64,000 bases of DNA from Trichomonas vaginalis G3. Taxonomy: Eukaryota > Parabasalia > Trichomonadida > Trichomonadidae. The DNA lies in NCBI RefSeq assembly GCF_026262505.1, contig NC_067208.1:6271962-6335961 (forward strand). The letters are read 5' to 3'. Under the pieces are notes generated by a model. It saw only the letters and a list, made by a program, of their open reading frames with translations. It made no database searches and was not told the origin of the DNA. Of the stretch, positions 1 to 10,295 are shown in pieces. The position numbers were made by a program, and so were the translations under genes. How positions within the stretch are numbered: the first letter of the stretch is position 1; each line of letters begins with the position of its first letter.

Positions 1-975
1 ACTTTGAAAAGGAATGTATGAATAGCTATAAAATGATGAGAAGATGTTTTATGGGTTGCTTCCATTTTTTCTGAAATAAATGAATAAATATAATGCTTAT
101 ACGTTTTCATATCTTTTATATTCTTAATAACGAATGGTATAGACCTTTCAACTTCGTCATCCTTCGGTGCTGTTCTTTCATATGAAACATTATTGGTATC
201 TTCAATAATGAAACCGCAATCACATAAAATTTTATATGTTCCAATGGTTTCTTTTGATATTTTATCTAATAAATCAAAAACTTTATCAACACCTGTGCAT
301 TTATTTAAATAATAATTTGTGTAAATATCATGATCTTCTTTCTTAATCGTATTAGTTGCATACGTCACGTTTTTAAGAGCTTTTTTGAATTTCGGAATCT
401 AAAGGTGGTGAAAGTAGGATACAGGGGTATCCTTCATTATCAATAAATTGTAACTTATGTTTACGAATAAATTTAGTACCTTCTTCTGAAAGTGTTTCGT
501 CTATTTCACCATCTAATAAATTTTGTGTTGATTCTGAGACATAATTTTTATATCTTTCTTCATGAGATTTCTGTACTTCTGATTCTGAAGCTGGGATATT
601 CATTAAACCCTCTACTTCATTTTCATTATATTTTTCAACTTCTCTTAATTCCTTAATTTTTTCATCTATTTCATCTCTTATTTTTTCCAGTCTTTCAATT
701 TCATCGTATTCATCATCTTTAATTCGTTCTTCATAAGATTCAGGGAAAACATCAGGTTCTTTAGGTTTTTCTTCTTCAGATGTGGGATATAAGAAATTTA
801 TAACATCATCTTTATTCATTTTTCCATCATAATCTAAATCATTTAATAACTCGGCAAATTTTTGACAATTTCTTAAATAATATTTATTAACTTCATAACC
901 TACCTCCTCTAATATATCCATTATTTCCTCATTTGTGAATCCTAATTTTTTAACGTTGTTAGTTTTGACGTTCAT
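1..975 (-). pseudogene. Maverick terminal gene, EF-hand-like motif, partial and frameshifted
   Basis: Product of unknown function. The first 200 residues are open from the ATG at 975, which follows an A/T-rich leader ending TTCGTAAGAA. Residues ~45-58 read NDLDYDGKMNKDD, which fits the spacing of an EF-hand calcium loop (D-x-D-x-D-G); a Glu/Lys-rich coiled coil follows at ~75-130. The frame stops near 373, but coding continues one frame over (ALKNVTYATNTIKKED..., then CDCGFIIEDTNNVSYERTAP) to the window edge, so there is one frameshift near 375. The paralogue in M2 (53039-54105) shows the missing C-terminus, ending CVLNSFYGL. It is always the outermost gene, next to the terminal repeat. Confidence 0.65.
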
Positions 976-1320
976 TTCTTACGAATTAAAAAAATAAATT
1001 ATTCAAAAATGTAAGACATGAATTTTTAAAGTTTATTTTTAAAAAAAATTTTTATTTCATTATGGTAGTGAATCTTTTACTCGTTTATGAGGTCTTTGAT
1101 TATGACTCCATTGATTCCATTCAGGATTTAAACAATGTTTAATTAATCGCGGAATATCTGACATCATCTATATATAGCTTCTTTTATAAAAGAATAAAAA
1201 ATAAATTATTTTAAAATTAATGTTAATTTTTTAAATGATTTATAAATAAATATATTTTAATGCATCGTCTATATATAGATGTAACAAAAAAAGTCACTAA
1301 ACCCTTCAACATATACTACT
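1..1320. mobile_element. Right end of Maverick/Polinton element M0 (body outside window)
   Basis: Positions 1-1010 are nearly the same as 53160-54130, the terminal gene region of M2, and 1160-1200 repeats the block at 54340-54380. The final bases ATATACTACT (1311-1320) are identical to the right end of M2 at 54653-54662. The six bases that follow, TGTAAT (1321-1326), are the candidate target-site duplication; its partner lies left of the window. M0 is therefore the same Maverick family as M2, inserted in the same orientation. Only its terminal gene and right inverted repeat are visible. Confidence 0.8.
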
Positions 1321-2348
1321 TGTAATATCTGAGAAAATCGAATTTAAATATTCATAGAAACCCAAATCATTCTCCGGTTCGAATAATTCATCTGTTGCTT
1401 TTTCTGTTTTTTCTATGAATTTTAATAATTTGATTAATAAATCTTCATCAGGAAGAATTATTGCTGCATTTGTGATAAAATTCCATATTGAGGTAATATG
1501 GCAATAATTACATTTATAAAATGTAATTTTATCCAAAATTTTTTGGCAAATTCGCATAATAGCATTAATATTTGAAGCTGAGATTAAACCTGTGATTACT
1601 TCTGTAACTTTTGGAAAATCATCGCAATTTAATATCTCTTTATATTGAATTGAGAAATAAAAAAAATCAAATGGATTCATTTCTTCAATTTCAAGGAGAT
1701 TGTAAAAATTGATAGAAGTGTTATTGCAACAAATTGTATTTGCAGCAAAAAATATCATTTGCTCGATTCCATTTTTGGAATAAATTTGCTGGAACAATGT
1801 TAAATTAAAACAGTTGCTTAATTTTTCTTCATTGTTTTCATAAAAAGTAACAAGTTTGCAACTGAAATTTCAAAATTTTGATAATTGCCAGTTATTTCAG
1901 TAAATATATATATTTGCTTTTCTTCATCTAAAAATGGCAAATATTGATTTGCAATATTAACTAAAGTTTGGGATAAATTGTTCCAGTTTGATTTTACAAT
2001 TTGTGAGCACATTATGTAATATGTAAATTTATCCGCTTTGTAGGAATTTAAAATTGTTTGTTGTTCTGTTTCAGTTAAATTACTGAATTTTTCAAGATTA
2101 ATATTGTGATAAAAAATAGAATCCTTGAAACATTCTGATATCTTTTCAATGTTTAAAACGGATGCTAAAAAATGTAAAAGAACTTCATCAGTCACTGTGA
2201 TTTTTTTGAAAAATTTATCCCAATTCAAGCATCCAATTGATCTTTCTGTCATTGTACTTATGCATTGATAAAGTTGATTTAATGAATCCGAAGAATAATC
2301 ATTATGCTTGACTAGTTGAGTTAGTTGATACAGACTGTCGTCAGCCAT
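1306..2348 (-). pseudogene. Host gene of unknown function, broken and truncated by M0
   Basis: Two minus-strand reading frames (2348-1818, 176 aa; 1797-1306, 163 aa) have the same helical, Phe/Ile/Asn-rich character and the same direction. They are separated by stops at about 1800-1820 and read as one former gene. The start at 2348 follows a host-like Inr (TTCATTTTTTTAAAATG on the minus strand). The last five codons of the second frame (TSSIC) lie inside the M0 terminal repeat, so the Maverick removed the native 3' end. I do not recognise the family; alternating short amphipathic helices suggest an all-helical repeat protein. Confidence 0.55.
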
Positions 2349-2397
2349 TTTAAAAAAATGAATAAAATTGTATAGTAAATTATATTTGTGAAATTTG

Positions 2398-2629
2398 TGA
2401 CGCTACATTCAATCTAAGACCAATATCTCAAAGAATTCCTCATTTAAGTATTACTTTTCATTGTTTTTTAAAAAATATCTTTGCTTATTTGTTCACTTTT
2501 TTGACATTTATTATATGCTTTTTATCATATTTCCGATGATATGAATATATATTCTATATAAGAATGACGCTACATTCAATCTAAGACCAATATCTCAAAG
2601 AATTCCTCATTTAAGTATTACTTTTCATT
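2398..2629. repeat. 65-bp direct repeat, two copies
   Basis: The 65 bases beginning TGACGCTACATTCAATC occur at 2398-2462 and again, apparently identical, at 2565-2629, 167 bp apart. Both copies lie between the start of the truncated host gene (2348, minus) and the start of the MULE transposase (2683, plus). Each ends TTTTCATT, resembling the Inr of this organism. The intervening 102 bp are AT-rich without coding signal. Confidence 0.85.
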
Positions 2630-2682
2630 TTTGATTCAATTTTCGAACGGTTTTCGTAAATTTTGCATCATTTCATTTTTTA

Positions 2683-4934
2683 ATGGGAAAATCATCTATA
2701 TTTAATCAAAAAAGAGCAAACTTTACAGACGAAAATAAAATATTTATCAGGGAACAATCTGATAAATACCAAAAATCAACATCGAGAGATGAAAAAACGA
2801 ATATAATCAAACAAGTTCTTCAATATTTTAATATTAAATACGCCGAAAATGAATCTAAAGCTGTCAGAAGATATTTTAGTTATATTGCAGTTAAAAATAT
2901 TCCCGCAGTTACTGGAAAATATCCTGATACAATTGTTCGCAAAGATATGCTTTATTCGCATGATCATACAAATATTATTAATTCAAATAATATTGAACGT
3001 TACTACCGTTGCATCGATCATTCTTGTCAAGCACGTTATTTAGTTAAAATTGAGAACAGTTCAGTTTCCGAAGATTTACAAAAGGAACATATACCCGAAT
3101 GCAGACAATTTAAAAAGTTACAAAATGAAAAAAATGATCTTCATAAATCAATGACTCTGACAGAAATATACAATAAGGCAATGGCAAAATTTTCTGAAGA
3201 CAACGGCACTTTTCAGCAGATTAAAAAATTTATGACAGAACTTGCTGTTGGTACTGATGAAAACCCATTAATTAAAGATTCATTGGTCAGGGAAGTTTAT
3301 AATAAGTCCAGAAAATTTTCTGTTGGAGAAAAAATTACAGACGATGAAATTGCTAATTTTTTTTAATAAATGGCGAGCAGTTTTTCATTGGCCATGATTT
3401 TCAAGCAAATTGTGAGACGATGTTTTTTGGTTTTGAGAAGGCAATTCAATTTGCAAAAGAAGCCACAGATTTATTTTGCGATGGAACTTTTAAAATTACA
3501 CCAAAACATTTTCAAAAAGGACAGATGCTAACAATTATGATTTGTGAACCTTCAACAAATCAATATCTACCACTTTTATTTATATTCATGAAAAACCGCA
3601 CATTTGAATCTTATAAGAAGGCATTTGAATATATTTTTACTGTCAAGGGTATTCAATTTTCAAAGCTAATTCAAATTCATTGTGATTTTGAAAAGGGAAT
3701 GATAGAGGCACTTCAACAAATTTTCCCTAAAGTCCGTATAATTGGATGCCTATTTCATTTCAAACAAGCTTTACACAGGAAACTTGTAGCACTTTATACA
3801 AAAAATTTCAATACTTTACAAAATTCTTTATTTAAGCTATATTCTATTACTCCATTCATGTCTCATGAAGAATTTGTACTTACAATGCATATAATTAATC
3901 AAAATAAAGTTGATTCGATCAAAGATTATATTGATTATTTCAACAAAGTTTGGTTGCCGCACTACAATTTAATATCTCAATATAATAATGCAACTGCAAT
4001 ATTCACTAATGATTGCCTCGAGAGTATGCATTCAGAATTTTCTTCGTTAAAACATCCAAACATTTATGAAGCTATTAAGAAGATATCTCAAATCCAATTA
4101 GATAAATATAACGCCATCAAAAATAACCAGAAGATCGAGCGCCATATAAAAACCGTTATCACTGATAGCTACAAAAATTATATTCTTGACTGCTTTCAAA
4201 AAGAACTTGAGAAAACAATTTTTTCTATCAAACAATACAACGTAAGTGATCTTTCTTTGGCTCAGAACGAGATTTCTCCATATGGTTCCATAGAATCGAG
4301 TTCATTGTTCGAAAATATTCCAGTTCATGATGCAGATATACTCAAATCGATCGATCTAACAGATAAAGATACAATGATCACTAAGTTTATTAATGAAAAA
4401 AGAGAAAAAATTATGGCATTATTTAATGAAACATTAAATCATCCAGATTTTAATTCATCCACTCCAATTCAAACTAATTTTGAGCAAGCCGATACAAATC
4501 AAGGTTCAGATGCTCCAATTCGCTCCGAAAATTCAAATATTGCAGACTCTACAGATTTAGAACCAGAAAATCAAAACCATCCTTCTACAAATCAAATGTC
4601 TAGTAATCTAGAACATAAGCTGGACCTTCTTGATCATATTGAAAAACAATTATCGAAAATGCGCTCGTTATTGGGAATTCTTCCTACTACAAATGCTATT
4701 GTTGGGCCGTCAAAACAAGTTTCAGTTAATAGCAAGCAAAATTCTGAAAAAAATAAGAAAAAATCTTCCATAACAACAAAATCAAACAATAAAAAACAAA
4801 ATTCATCCGACAATCCTCCTAAACGTAAAGCTCCTATTTCGGAAAGGATTCTCAGCGATAATAACTTATATTTTCAAGTTCATCGAAAGAGATCGAAAAG
4901 CAAACGTTCCACATCTACAGAGAAAAAGAATTGA
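2683..4934 (+). pseudogene. MULE (Mutator-like) DDE transposase, one frameshift
   Basis: The ATG at 2683 follows an Inr-like TCATTTCATTTTTTA. Residues ~105-145 have a FLYWCH/WRKY-type zinc pattern (C...C...H...C around YYRCIDHSCQARY). The second frame holds the MULE catalytic core: DLFCDGTFK, QIHCDFEKGMIEAL, GCLFHFKQALHRK and DCLESMHSEF, giving the D-D-(C/H)-E order of the family. The C-terminal ~180 residues are Ser/Lys/Asn-rich and end in a basic stretch. The frames join across an eight-T run at 3357-3364; one extra T would restore a single ~750-residue protein reading EIANFFLINGEQFF. I could not identify terminal repeats or a target duplication. Confidence 0.8.
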
Positions 4935-5371
4935 TATATGAAGTCTAATTCCTTTTATAACTACTATATTTTTATTCTTATGACTAAAAAATAATATATT
5001 ATTTAACAATTTTCATTTTTTTCTTTTAACAATTTCGTTTTATTTCCATTTATTGTTAAATGATTTTTAGCATACACCTTTCTTTGTTCATCTTCTAAAT
5101 ACAATTTATTTTTTCTTAGATATAATTCTATTCATTCAATTCGATCGTCATTTTTCAGTACATGATCGTAATTTTCAATTATTGATCGCGATTTTACTTC
5201 AGAATTTGTTCGCAATATTGCTTATCAAAATTATATCTCTATTCTCTCATTTCTGTTTAGTCAATATCATTACACTCCTATTGTCTAATAACATGCTATT
5301 AATTTTCTTAAAATTAAAAAAAATATCAACTTTTAAAAACAGAAACTTAACATCCTTAGGTCAATGGATTT
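4935..5371. other. AT-rich intergenic stretch, no gene seen
   Basis: This 437-bp stretch between the MULE frame and the left end of M1 has no supported gene. It contains repeated ATCG-centred words (GATCGTAATTTTCA, GATCGCGATTTTAC) near 5140-5200. The pentamer GATTT at 5367-5371 is the left copy of the candidate M1 target duplication. The right terminus of the MULE should lie here but I cannot define it. Confidence 0.6.
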
Positions 5372-5423
5372 AAAAAAAAAAAAAAGGAAGTGGGGCTTCC
5401 AGGGGCTGCGCCCCTTCTAGCCC
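5372..5423 (+). repeat. M1 left terminal inverted repeat with hairpin
   Basis: Begins with 14 A residues, then GTGGGGCTTCCAGG, followed by an inner stem GGGGC-TGC-GCCCC (5402-5414) and CTTCTAGCCC. An outer stem GGGCT/AGCCC encloses the inner one. The repeat matches the reverse complement of 30765-30819 except in the inner stem, where the bases change in pairs. Confidence 0.85.
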
Positions 5424-5477
5424 ATAAGAAATTTTTGTTTAGATTAAAATTAAAATTTTTATTCTGAAATGTTTGCT

Positions 5478-6536
5478 TTAATGTTTTTTATGGATGGAAA
5501 TGAACTGGATATCGTCTGAGTCTTCGCTTGTTTCCTCCTCCTCTTCTTCTTCGTCCGAATTGTCTTCATCTTCACAATAACCAGATAAGAAGATGGTTAT
5601 TTTGGTTTGTTCTGGTTTTTTGAGAAGCATTTTGGCTGTGCCAGTAAAAACGAACTCAAGATTTTGATAGAATTGTCTGCTTGAGTGAGTGAATTTGCAT
5701 ACTGTAAGTGGCATTGCAACTCGGTTTGCTTGAACAGATATTATTGAAACTTCTTCTCCATCTGGTATCCGTTCAATAATATCTAAAGCGGCTGTTGTTA
5801 TAATATGCATATTGTTTTCGTAATGCAATTTTGGATATATTTCGAATGGATGTGCAGCTACACCAGCTGGAGCAACAATGGAAAGATTCCAGGAGAAAGA
5901 ACCGTGTTTGTTTTCATCTTCTTTCCAATTGTAAGTTAAAGGATAAGGACGAAAGTCTTTGAGTGTTTCATATAGCTGTTCTCTTAAGTTTGGTTCACAG
6001 CAAATAATGAATTCGTCAATTGCTTGAAGAGATATCATAGTTGAAACATAAGGCAAATTCGACAAGAAAAAGTCAACCATTACTGTCGGGTTTTGAACTT
6101 TGTTTTCTAATGTTTCGACTGGTTTTATTATACTTTTGAAATATCTATCATAGTCATTGTTGTCTGTTAAGGACAAATTGTTTGGATAATCTGCAATGAG
6201 TCTTCTATATCTTGCTTCTGTTGTTGAGAATGAGAAGACACCTTCTGGTTCTGTAGGAGTGTAAGTTTTTAGTTGAATTTGAGCTTCAATTTGTGTCTGA
6301 TTGGAGTCTGATTGGACTGAAACAACTTGAGCTTCTGTAGTTTGTTCGACTTCGGCAGTTTCTTTTGGTTGAATTTGAGCTTCAATTTGTGTCTGATTGG
6401 AGTCTGATTGGACTGAAACAACTTGAGCTTCTGTAGTTTGTTCGACTTCGGCAGTTTCTTTTGGTTGAATTTGAGCTTCAATTTGTGTCTGATTGGAGTC
6501 TGATTGGACTGAAACCTGTGTAACCTCTTTGGACAT
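5478..6536 (-). CDS. M1 hypothetical protein with N-terminal 32-residue tandem repeats
   Basis: An intact 352-residue protein of unknown function. The N-terminal ~85 residues are nearly three copies of a 32-residue unit (SVQSDSNQTQIEAQIQ, then KETAEVEQTTEAQV), encoded by a 96-bp direct repeat at ~6272-6512. Residues ~90-315 form a mixed, probably globular domain, and the last 35 residues are strongly acidic (a Glu/Asp run near DNSDEEEEEEE) with a short basic end. It is the first gene at the left end of M1 and transcribes outward toward the terminus. The start at 6536 begins MSKEVTQVS; an upstream ATG at 6655 opens only a short out-of-frame reading frame. The position and divergence from the virion operon suggest an accessory rather than structural role, which is inference. 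Confidence 0.7.
   Translation of the reverse strand: MSKEVTQVSVQSDSNQTQIEAQIQPKETAEVEQTTEAQVVSVQSDSNQTQIEAQIQPKETAEVEQTTEAQVVSVQSDSNQTQIEAQIQLKTYTPTEPEGVFSFSTTEARYRRLIADYPNNLSLTDNNDYDRYFKSIIKPVETLENKVQNPTVMVDFFLSNLPYVSTMISLQAIDEFIICCEPNLREQLYETLKDFRPYPLTYNWKEDENKHGSFSWNLSIVAPAGVAAHPFEIYPKLHYENNMHIITTAALDIIERIPDGEEVSIISVQANRVAMPLTVCKFTHSSRQFYQNLEFVFTGTAKMLLKKPEQTKITIFLSGYCEDEDNSDEEEEEEETSEDSDDIQFISIHKKH
6272..6512. repeat. 96-bp tandem repeat inside the 5478-6536 gene
   Basis: The words GTTGAATTTGAGCTTCAATT recur at 6272, 6368 and 6464, an exact 96-bp period. The last copy is partial. Because 96 is a multiple of three the repeat keeps frame, giving 32-residue protein repeats; copies are nearly identical, which suggests recent expansion. 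Confidence 0.9.
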
Positions 6537-6659
6537 ACTAGTAAAGTATGAGATATAAGTGTTTGACCTTTAAAGAGCTTTTGTAAAGAATTGTCAGTCA
6601 TGCTACTACTGTGGTCTTCCATTAGACAAAAATGAACTGTTTTTTCGGAACTCATAGAA

Positions 6660-7090
6660 AAGTTTAAAATAAACCGTTTTCGTCAACGGTAACCCCCTCT
6701 ATTTTTTTATTTTATTTAATAGTTACCGTTGGCAAACCGTTCCATCTCAAATATTGAATGAACTATAAACGTTTTTTGTTTTCTATATATACTTTTTTGT
6801 CCAACGGTAAAACTTTTTACACAACGGTTTTTGAGAGTCGTCGCCGTTGACTTTTTTGTAGAGCACTCAAAATAGTATAACTTTGTCCGGACAAGTAAGG
6901 GTCTATCGTCGCTACAGGAAAAGTTACAGGCGTTCCAAGGAAGTATACTTTGAGAAGCCTTTTCCCTTATAGAATGAGATAGGACGGTTATTTTACAAAA
7001 CTGACAACACTTTGACCGAGTAGTTTTTTGTGCTGAACAAAAAGTGTCATATAAACATCTGTCAAAAACCGCTTTTTAACTTCACTTAAA
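6660..7090. promoter_or_regulatory. Divergent intergenic region with clustered Myb-type CAACGG sites
   Basis: Between the outward gene (start 6536, minus) and the rightward virion genes (start 7091) lie five exact CAACGG/CCGTTG hexamers at 6684, 6726, 6802, 6822 and 6844, plus weaker AACCGTT words near 6671 and 6736. YAAC(G/T)G is the established core recognised by Myb-family proteins. The segment 6870-7080 has no clear ORF. The start at 7091 follows TTCACTTAAA, which resembles an Inr. Regulation by host Myb proteins is inference. Confidence 0.45.
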
Positions 7091-8569
7091 ATGCCACGTA
7101 AGCTACGTAAGAATATACGTAAGAGGAAGAGAGCATTGAAACATCCAATAGTAAAACTGACACCACAACAACAGTTGCAACAACAAATGATGAATGACCC
7201 CACTATGTTGCAACAAATGTCAAGCAACCCTATGCTTTTAAACCGAGTTATTGGTGCACAGAGTGGAGGTTTAAGAGCGGCACTTTTAGCGAAAATGGCA
7301 GGCTATGGTGGAGCTGCAGACGGAACAGCTATAACCCTCAAAGTCAAATGAATTTGAGTTCACTCAAAAATCAAATAACAGATGTCAAAAAGTCAAACAT
7401 AGACATACAGAACAAATAAGTGAAAACGAAAAGAAACTAGAATATGACAGACACACAAAGAAACTCAATGAGTTAAACGTAGAGAAAAAGAAGAAAGAAG
7501 AACAACTGAAAGAACTAAGTACAGAGGAATATGCGAAAAAAGTGTCAGAAAAAGCAGCAGAAGTAGCAAGCAAAAATGGAACAAGATGTTATAAATTTGA
7601 AAAACCATACTACTCAATATAAAGTACTGAAAGATGAAGAAATAAAAAAAAAGCCCTGAAGACATATATGGATAGCGATGAGTATAAAAAAGAAGTTGAA
7701 GCAAATGTAAAGGCAGAAAAACTTTTACAGTTGCAAAACCAAACCGTACAGTATGAAAACTTAGCACAAGAAAGTAAAAATAACGACGCAGCCATGCAAA
7801 AGGCAATGAAAAGCGCAGAATATATAAAAGCTAATAATGACTGGTTAGATGCCCAAGCCAACGCTAAAGCAGCCCAACTTATAGGGTCAATAAGGACAAA
7901 AAATACAAGCGGATGAAGACAGTTCAAATGAAGCTTTAATGAATGCTGACTTTAAGAACGCCTTCGAAGCTCTTCATAGTAAGGTGAAACTAGTGAACGA
8001 CTTCTCATCTGGAAAGAAACTGAAGTCTGAAGGTTTCGACAAAGAGTTAAGAGAAGTAGCACAAAATATGACGAAAATAACAGATGCAGCAACGAGACAG
8101 GCAGTTCAAAGTGCCTATGACGCCGTTAGAGCAACTGTTGTGGAAAGTCAAAAAAGAGTTACAACAGACCAAAACAGACCTAGTAAATGCTTTCTTAAAA
8201 ACGAAAAGTCAGGTAGGACATTATGCTGCAGATGGAACATATGTGCCAGCTGGTGGAACTTATATACCACCAAACCCTCCAAGAGAAGCACCTGCACCAG
8301 GACTACCTAAAACATTTACATCGTCACATGGACACAGACACAGGCATGCACCAAAACCAACACAACAACCAACAGTTCAAAATCCAGCACCACAACAACA
8401 ACCAAAACAACACACAACACACAACCAACAGCAAACACAGCAACCAACAGTTCAAAACCCTGCACAACAACAACCACAAACAGAGCAAGGACATAAAAGA
8501 AGTAGAGAACAAGGAAACCAAGAATTCTTAAAAATGCTTAAAGAAAGTATGGTTCCCAGATACTATTGA
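7091..8569 (+). pseudogene. M1 virion-region coiled-coil/proline-rich protein, several frameshifts
   Basis: Coding signal is continuous but jumps frame several times: an N-terminal basic peptide (MPRKLRKNIRKRKRALKHP) with a Gln-rich part and a Gly/Ala stretch (7091-7351), a Lys/Glu-rich coiled coil (~7385-7920), an alpha-helical part (7939-8160), and a Pro/Gln-rich segment with repeats of QPTVQNPAPQQQ (8240-8520). Breaks lie near 7350, 7600, 7915 and 8160. Near 8565 the reading moves on into DTIDFSDRYKEAIRKF, so this may be the front half of one very long gene ending near 10295. The arginine-rich N-terminus would suit a core or capsid-associated protein; I do not recognise the family. Confidence 0.6.
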
Positions 8570-10295
8570 CTTTAGTGACAGATATAAAGAAGCTATTAGA
8601 AAGTTCAAGGAGGAAATACTGACCCGAACCTATTTAGCTTTATGGCTCAGCACCAAAACGGATATAATTCAAACCTGGAAAATACAAGCTCGCTAAGGGA
8701 TATGATTTAATAGCATATCATCCAAATGACATGATGAATTTACTCCGAGATATTTGATGTCAGAGCTAAATGATAATTCAACTTCGTCATGAAACGCGTA
8801 AAAAATAGAGACGGAACGAAAGAAAAAGGCTTATGAATGCGGATGACGTAGATAGGGAAATTGTTAAAAACGGTCTCGGAATATATGAAATGCCAGCAGA
8901 TGAGGTACAAGAAACTCCACAGGAAGAAGTTCAGATACAACCAGACATGGAAGAAATAGTTCAGCAACAACAGCTAGAAGAGCCTGAAGGAAACGAACAA
9001 GTCCCTCCTTTGGAAACTAACTTCACAGAACTAGATGAAGATTTGGAACAGCCGAAAAATCTTGACCCTCAACAAGAGTATGCGGAGAATATGGAATATT
9101 TCCAAGAGTCTAAAAAAAATTCGGCTGACATAGTAGAAGAATATCGAAAAATGTTTGCCGACATACAAAAGACTCCAACACCAGATGAAAATATTCAGCA
9201 TAGAATGGAAGAACTGAAAGAAAATGTACACAAATACAACAACCCTTTTTACTTACGAGCATTTAACGTTCAATCTTCGGATGAACTCGGTGAAAATAAA
9301 AGGTTAAATTTCAAGAAAACATATAGAAATGAAACATTGTTTAAAGTTCATTCAGAACCTAACCAAGATGGAAACAAACCTACTTTTGTTTCTGCAGACG
9401 ATGGAACTACAATGAGATGGGGTCATAAAGCTAATCCGGATAGGTGGTTCATAAACTTACAACCACAATTCCAAGAAGTTGTAGACGCAATGGAAGTCAA
9501 TGGTGAACCAGATATAGCTGGTATTTTCAGCGCGGCTTTAATGCCATTGAAAGATATGAAACATGCAGATATTTTGGACCAGTATGAAATGAACATGGCT
9601 GATGGAAATATAACACCTGACGTTCTAGAACATTTATCTCAAAGAACTACACAGAACCATAGAGATGGTATATTTGGTGAAGAGTTTAGAAAGAAAGTTA
9701 GGGAGAGAAGGAAGAGAACCTATTGTACATGACCTTGCAAACGAAAGTTTACAAAATGTCATAAAAACTTACTTTGCAGACAATGAACCGAGAAGGGATG
9801 AATATTTAAGAAAACTCAAATGGACAGTACCAAATGAAATGTTAGTATTGAAAAACATGTTCCTTGACAAAATAAAACCAACTACAGAAATAAACGACGC
9901 AAGACTGAAAGATTGGGTAAAAGCTTTCCCATTCACAAAAAGATTATTGGTAACATGGAAAGAAAACCAGAATGGCTACAAAAACATATATTTGGAAACG
10001 AGCTTATTCCATATGGACAAGCACTGTTTGAAGAGCTTGAACCGGAAACTCAGGAAAGAGTCATGCAAACAATACGCGAAGACTCAAATACAAACTATGA
10101 CAAACTCTTTCTAGGATATAGGTTACCTGAGATGGGCGACCAGAGCCAAAGGCAAAAAGGACATGGGAAATTTGCAACATACTAGATGAACATAATGCAA
10201 AGATGCAACAACTTCAAGCAGAGGGCAATAAAAGGAAAAAGAAGAGTCAGAAGAAAGTAAAGCTTGGTCCGAGTGGGTTCTATTATGACATATAA
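8570..10295 (+). pseudogene. M1 large virion-region protein upstream of capsid gene, frameshifted
   Basis: Coding resumes at DFSDRYKEAIRKF (8570), continues in the frame starting 8833 (299 residues, acidic and Gln-rich at first, then YAENMEYFQESKKNSADIVEEY and a globular part) and after a frameshift near 9690 runs in two further frames (LANESLQNVIKTYFADNEP; EWLQKHIFGNELIPYGQALFEEL). The last part ends with a Lys-rich tail and LGPSGFYYDI, stop at 10293-10295, overlapping the ATG of the capsid gene at 10285. Placement directly before the major capsid gene suggests a minor capsid or scaffold protein. No recognised domain. Confidence 0.6.

Noticed and set aside
6269-6655. Frame of repeated Lys/Leu/Gln overlapping the 5478-6536 gene
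   Set aside because: Shadow of the 96-bp repeat in another frame; the 352-residue frame covers the whole gene with better composition.
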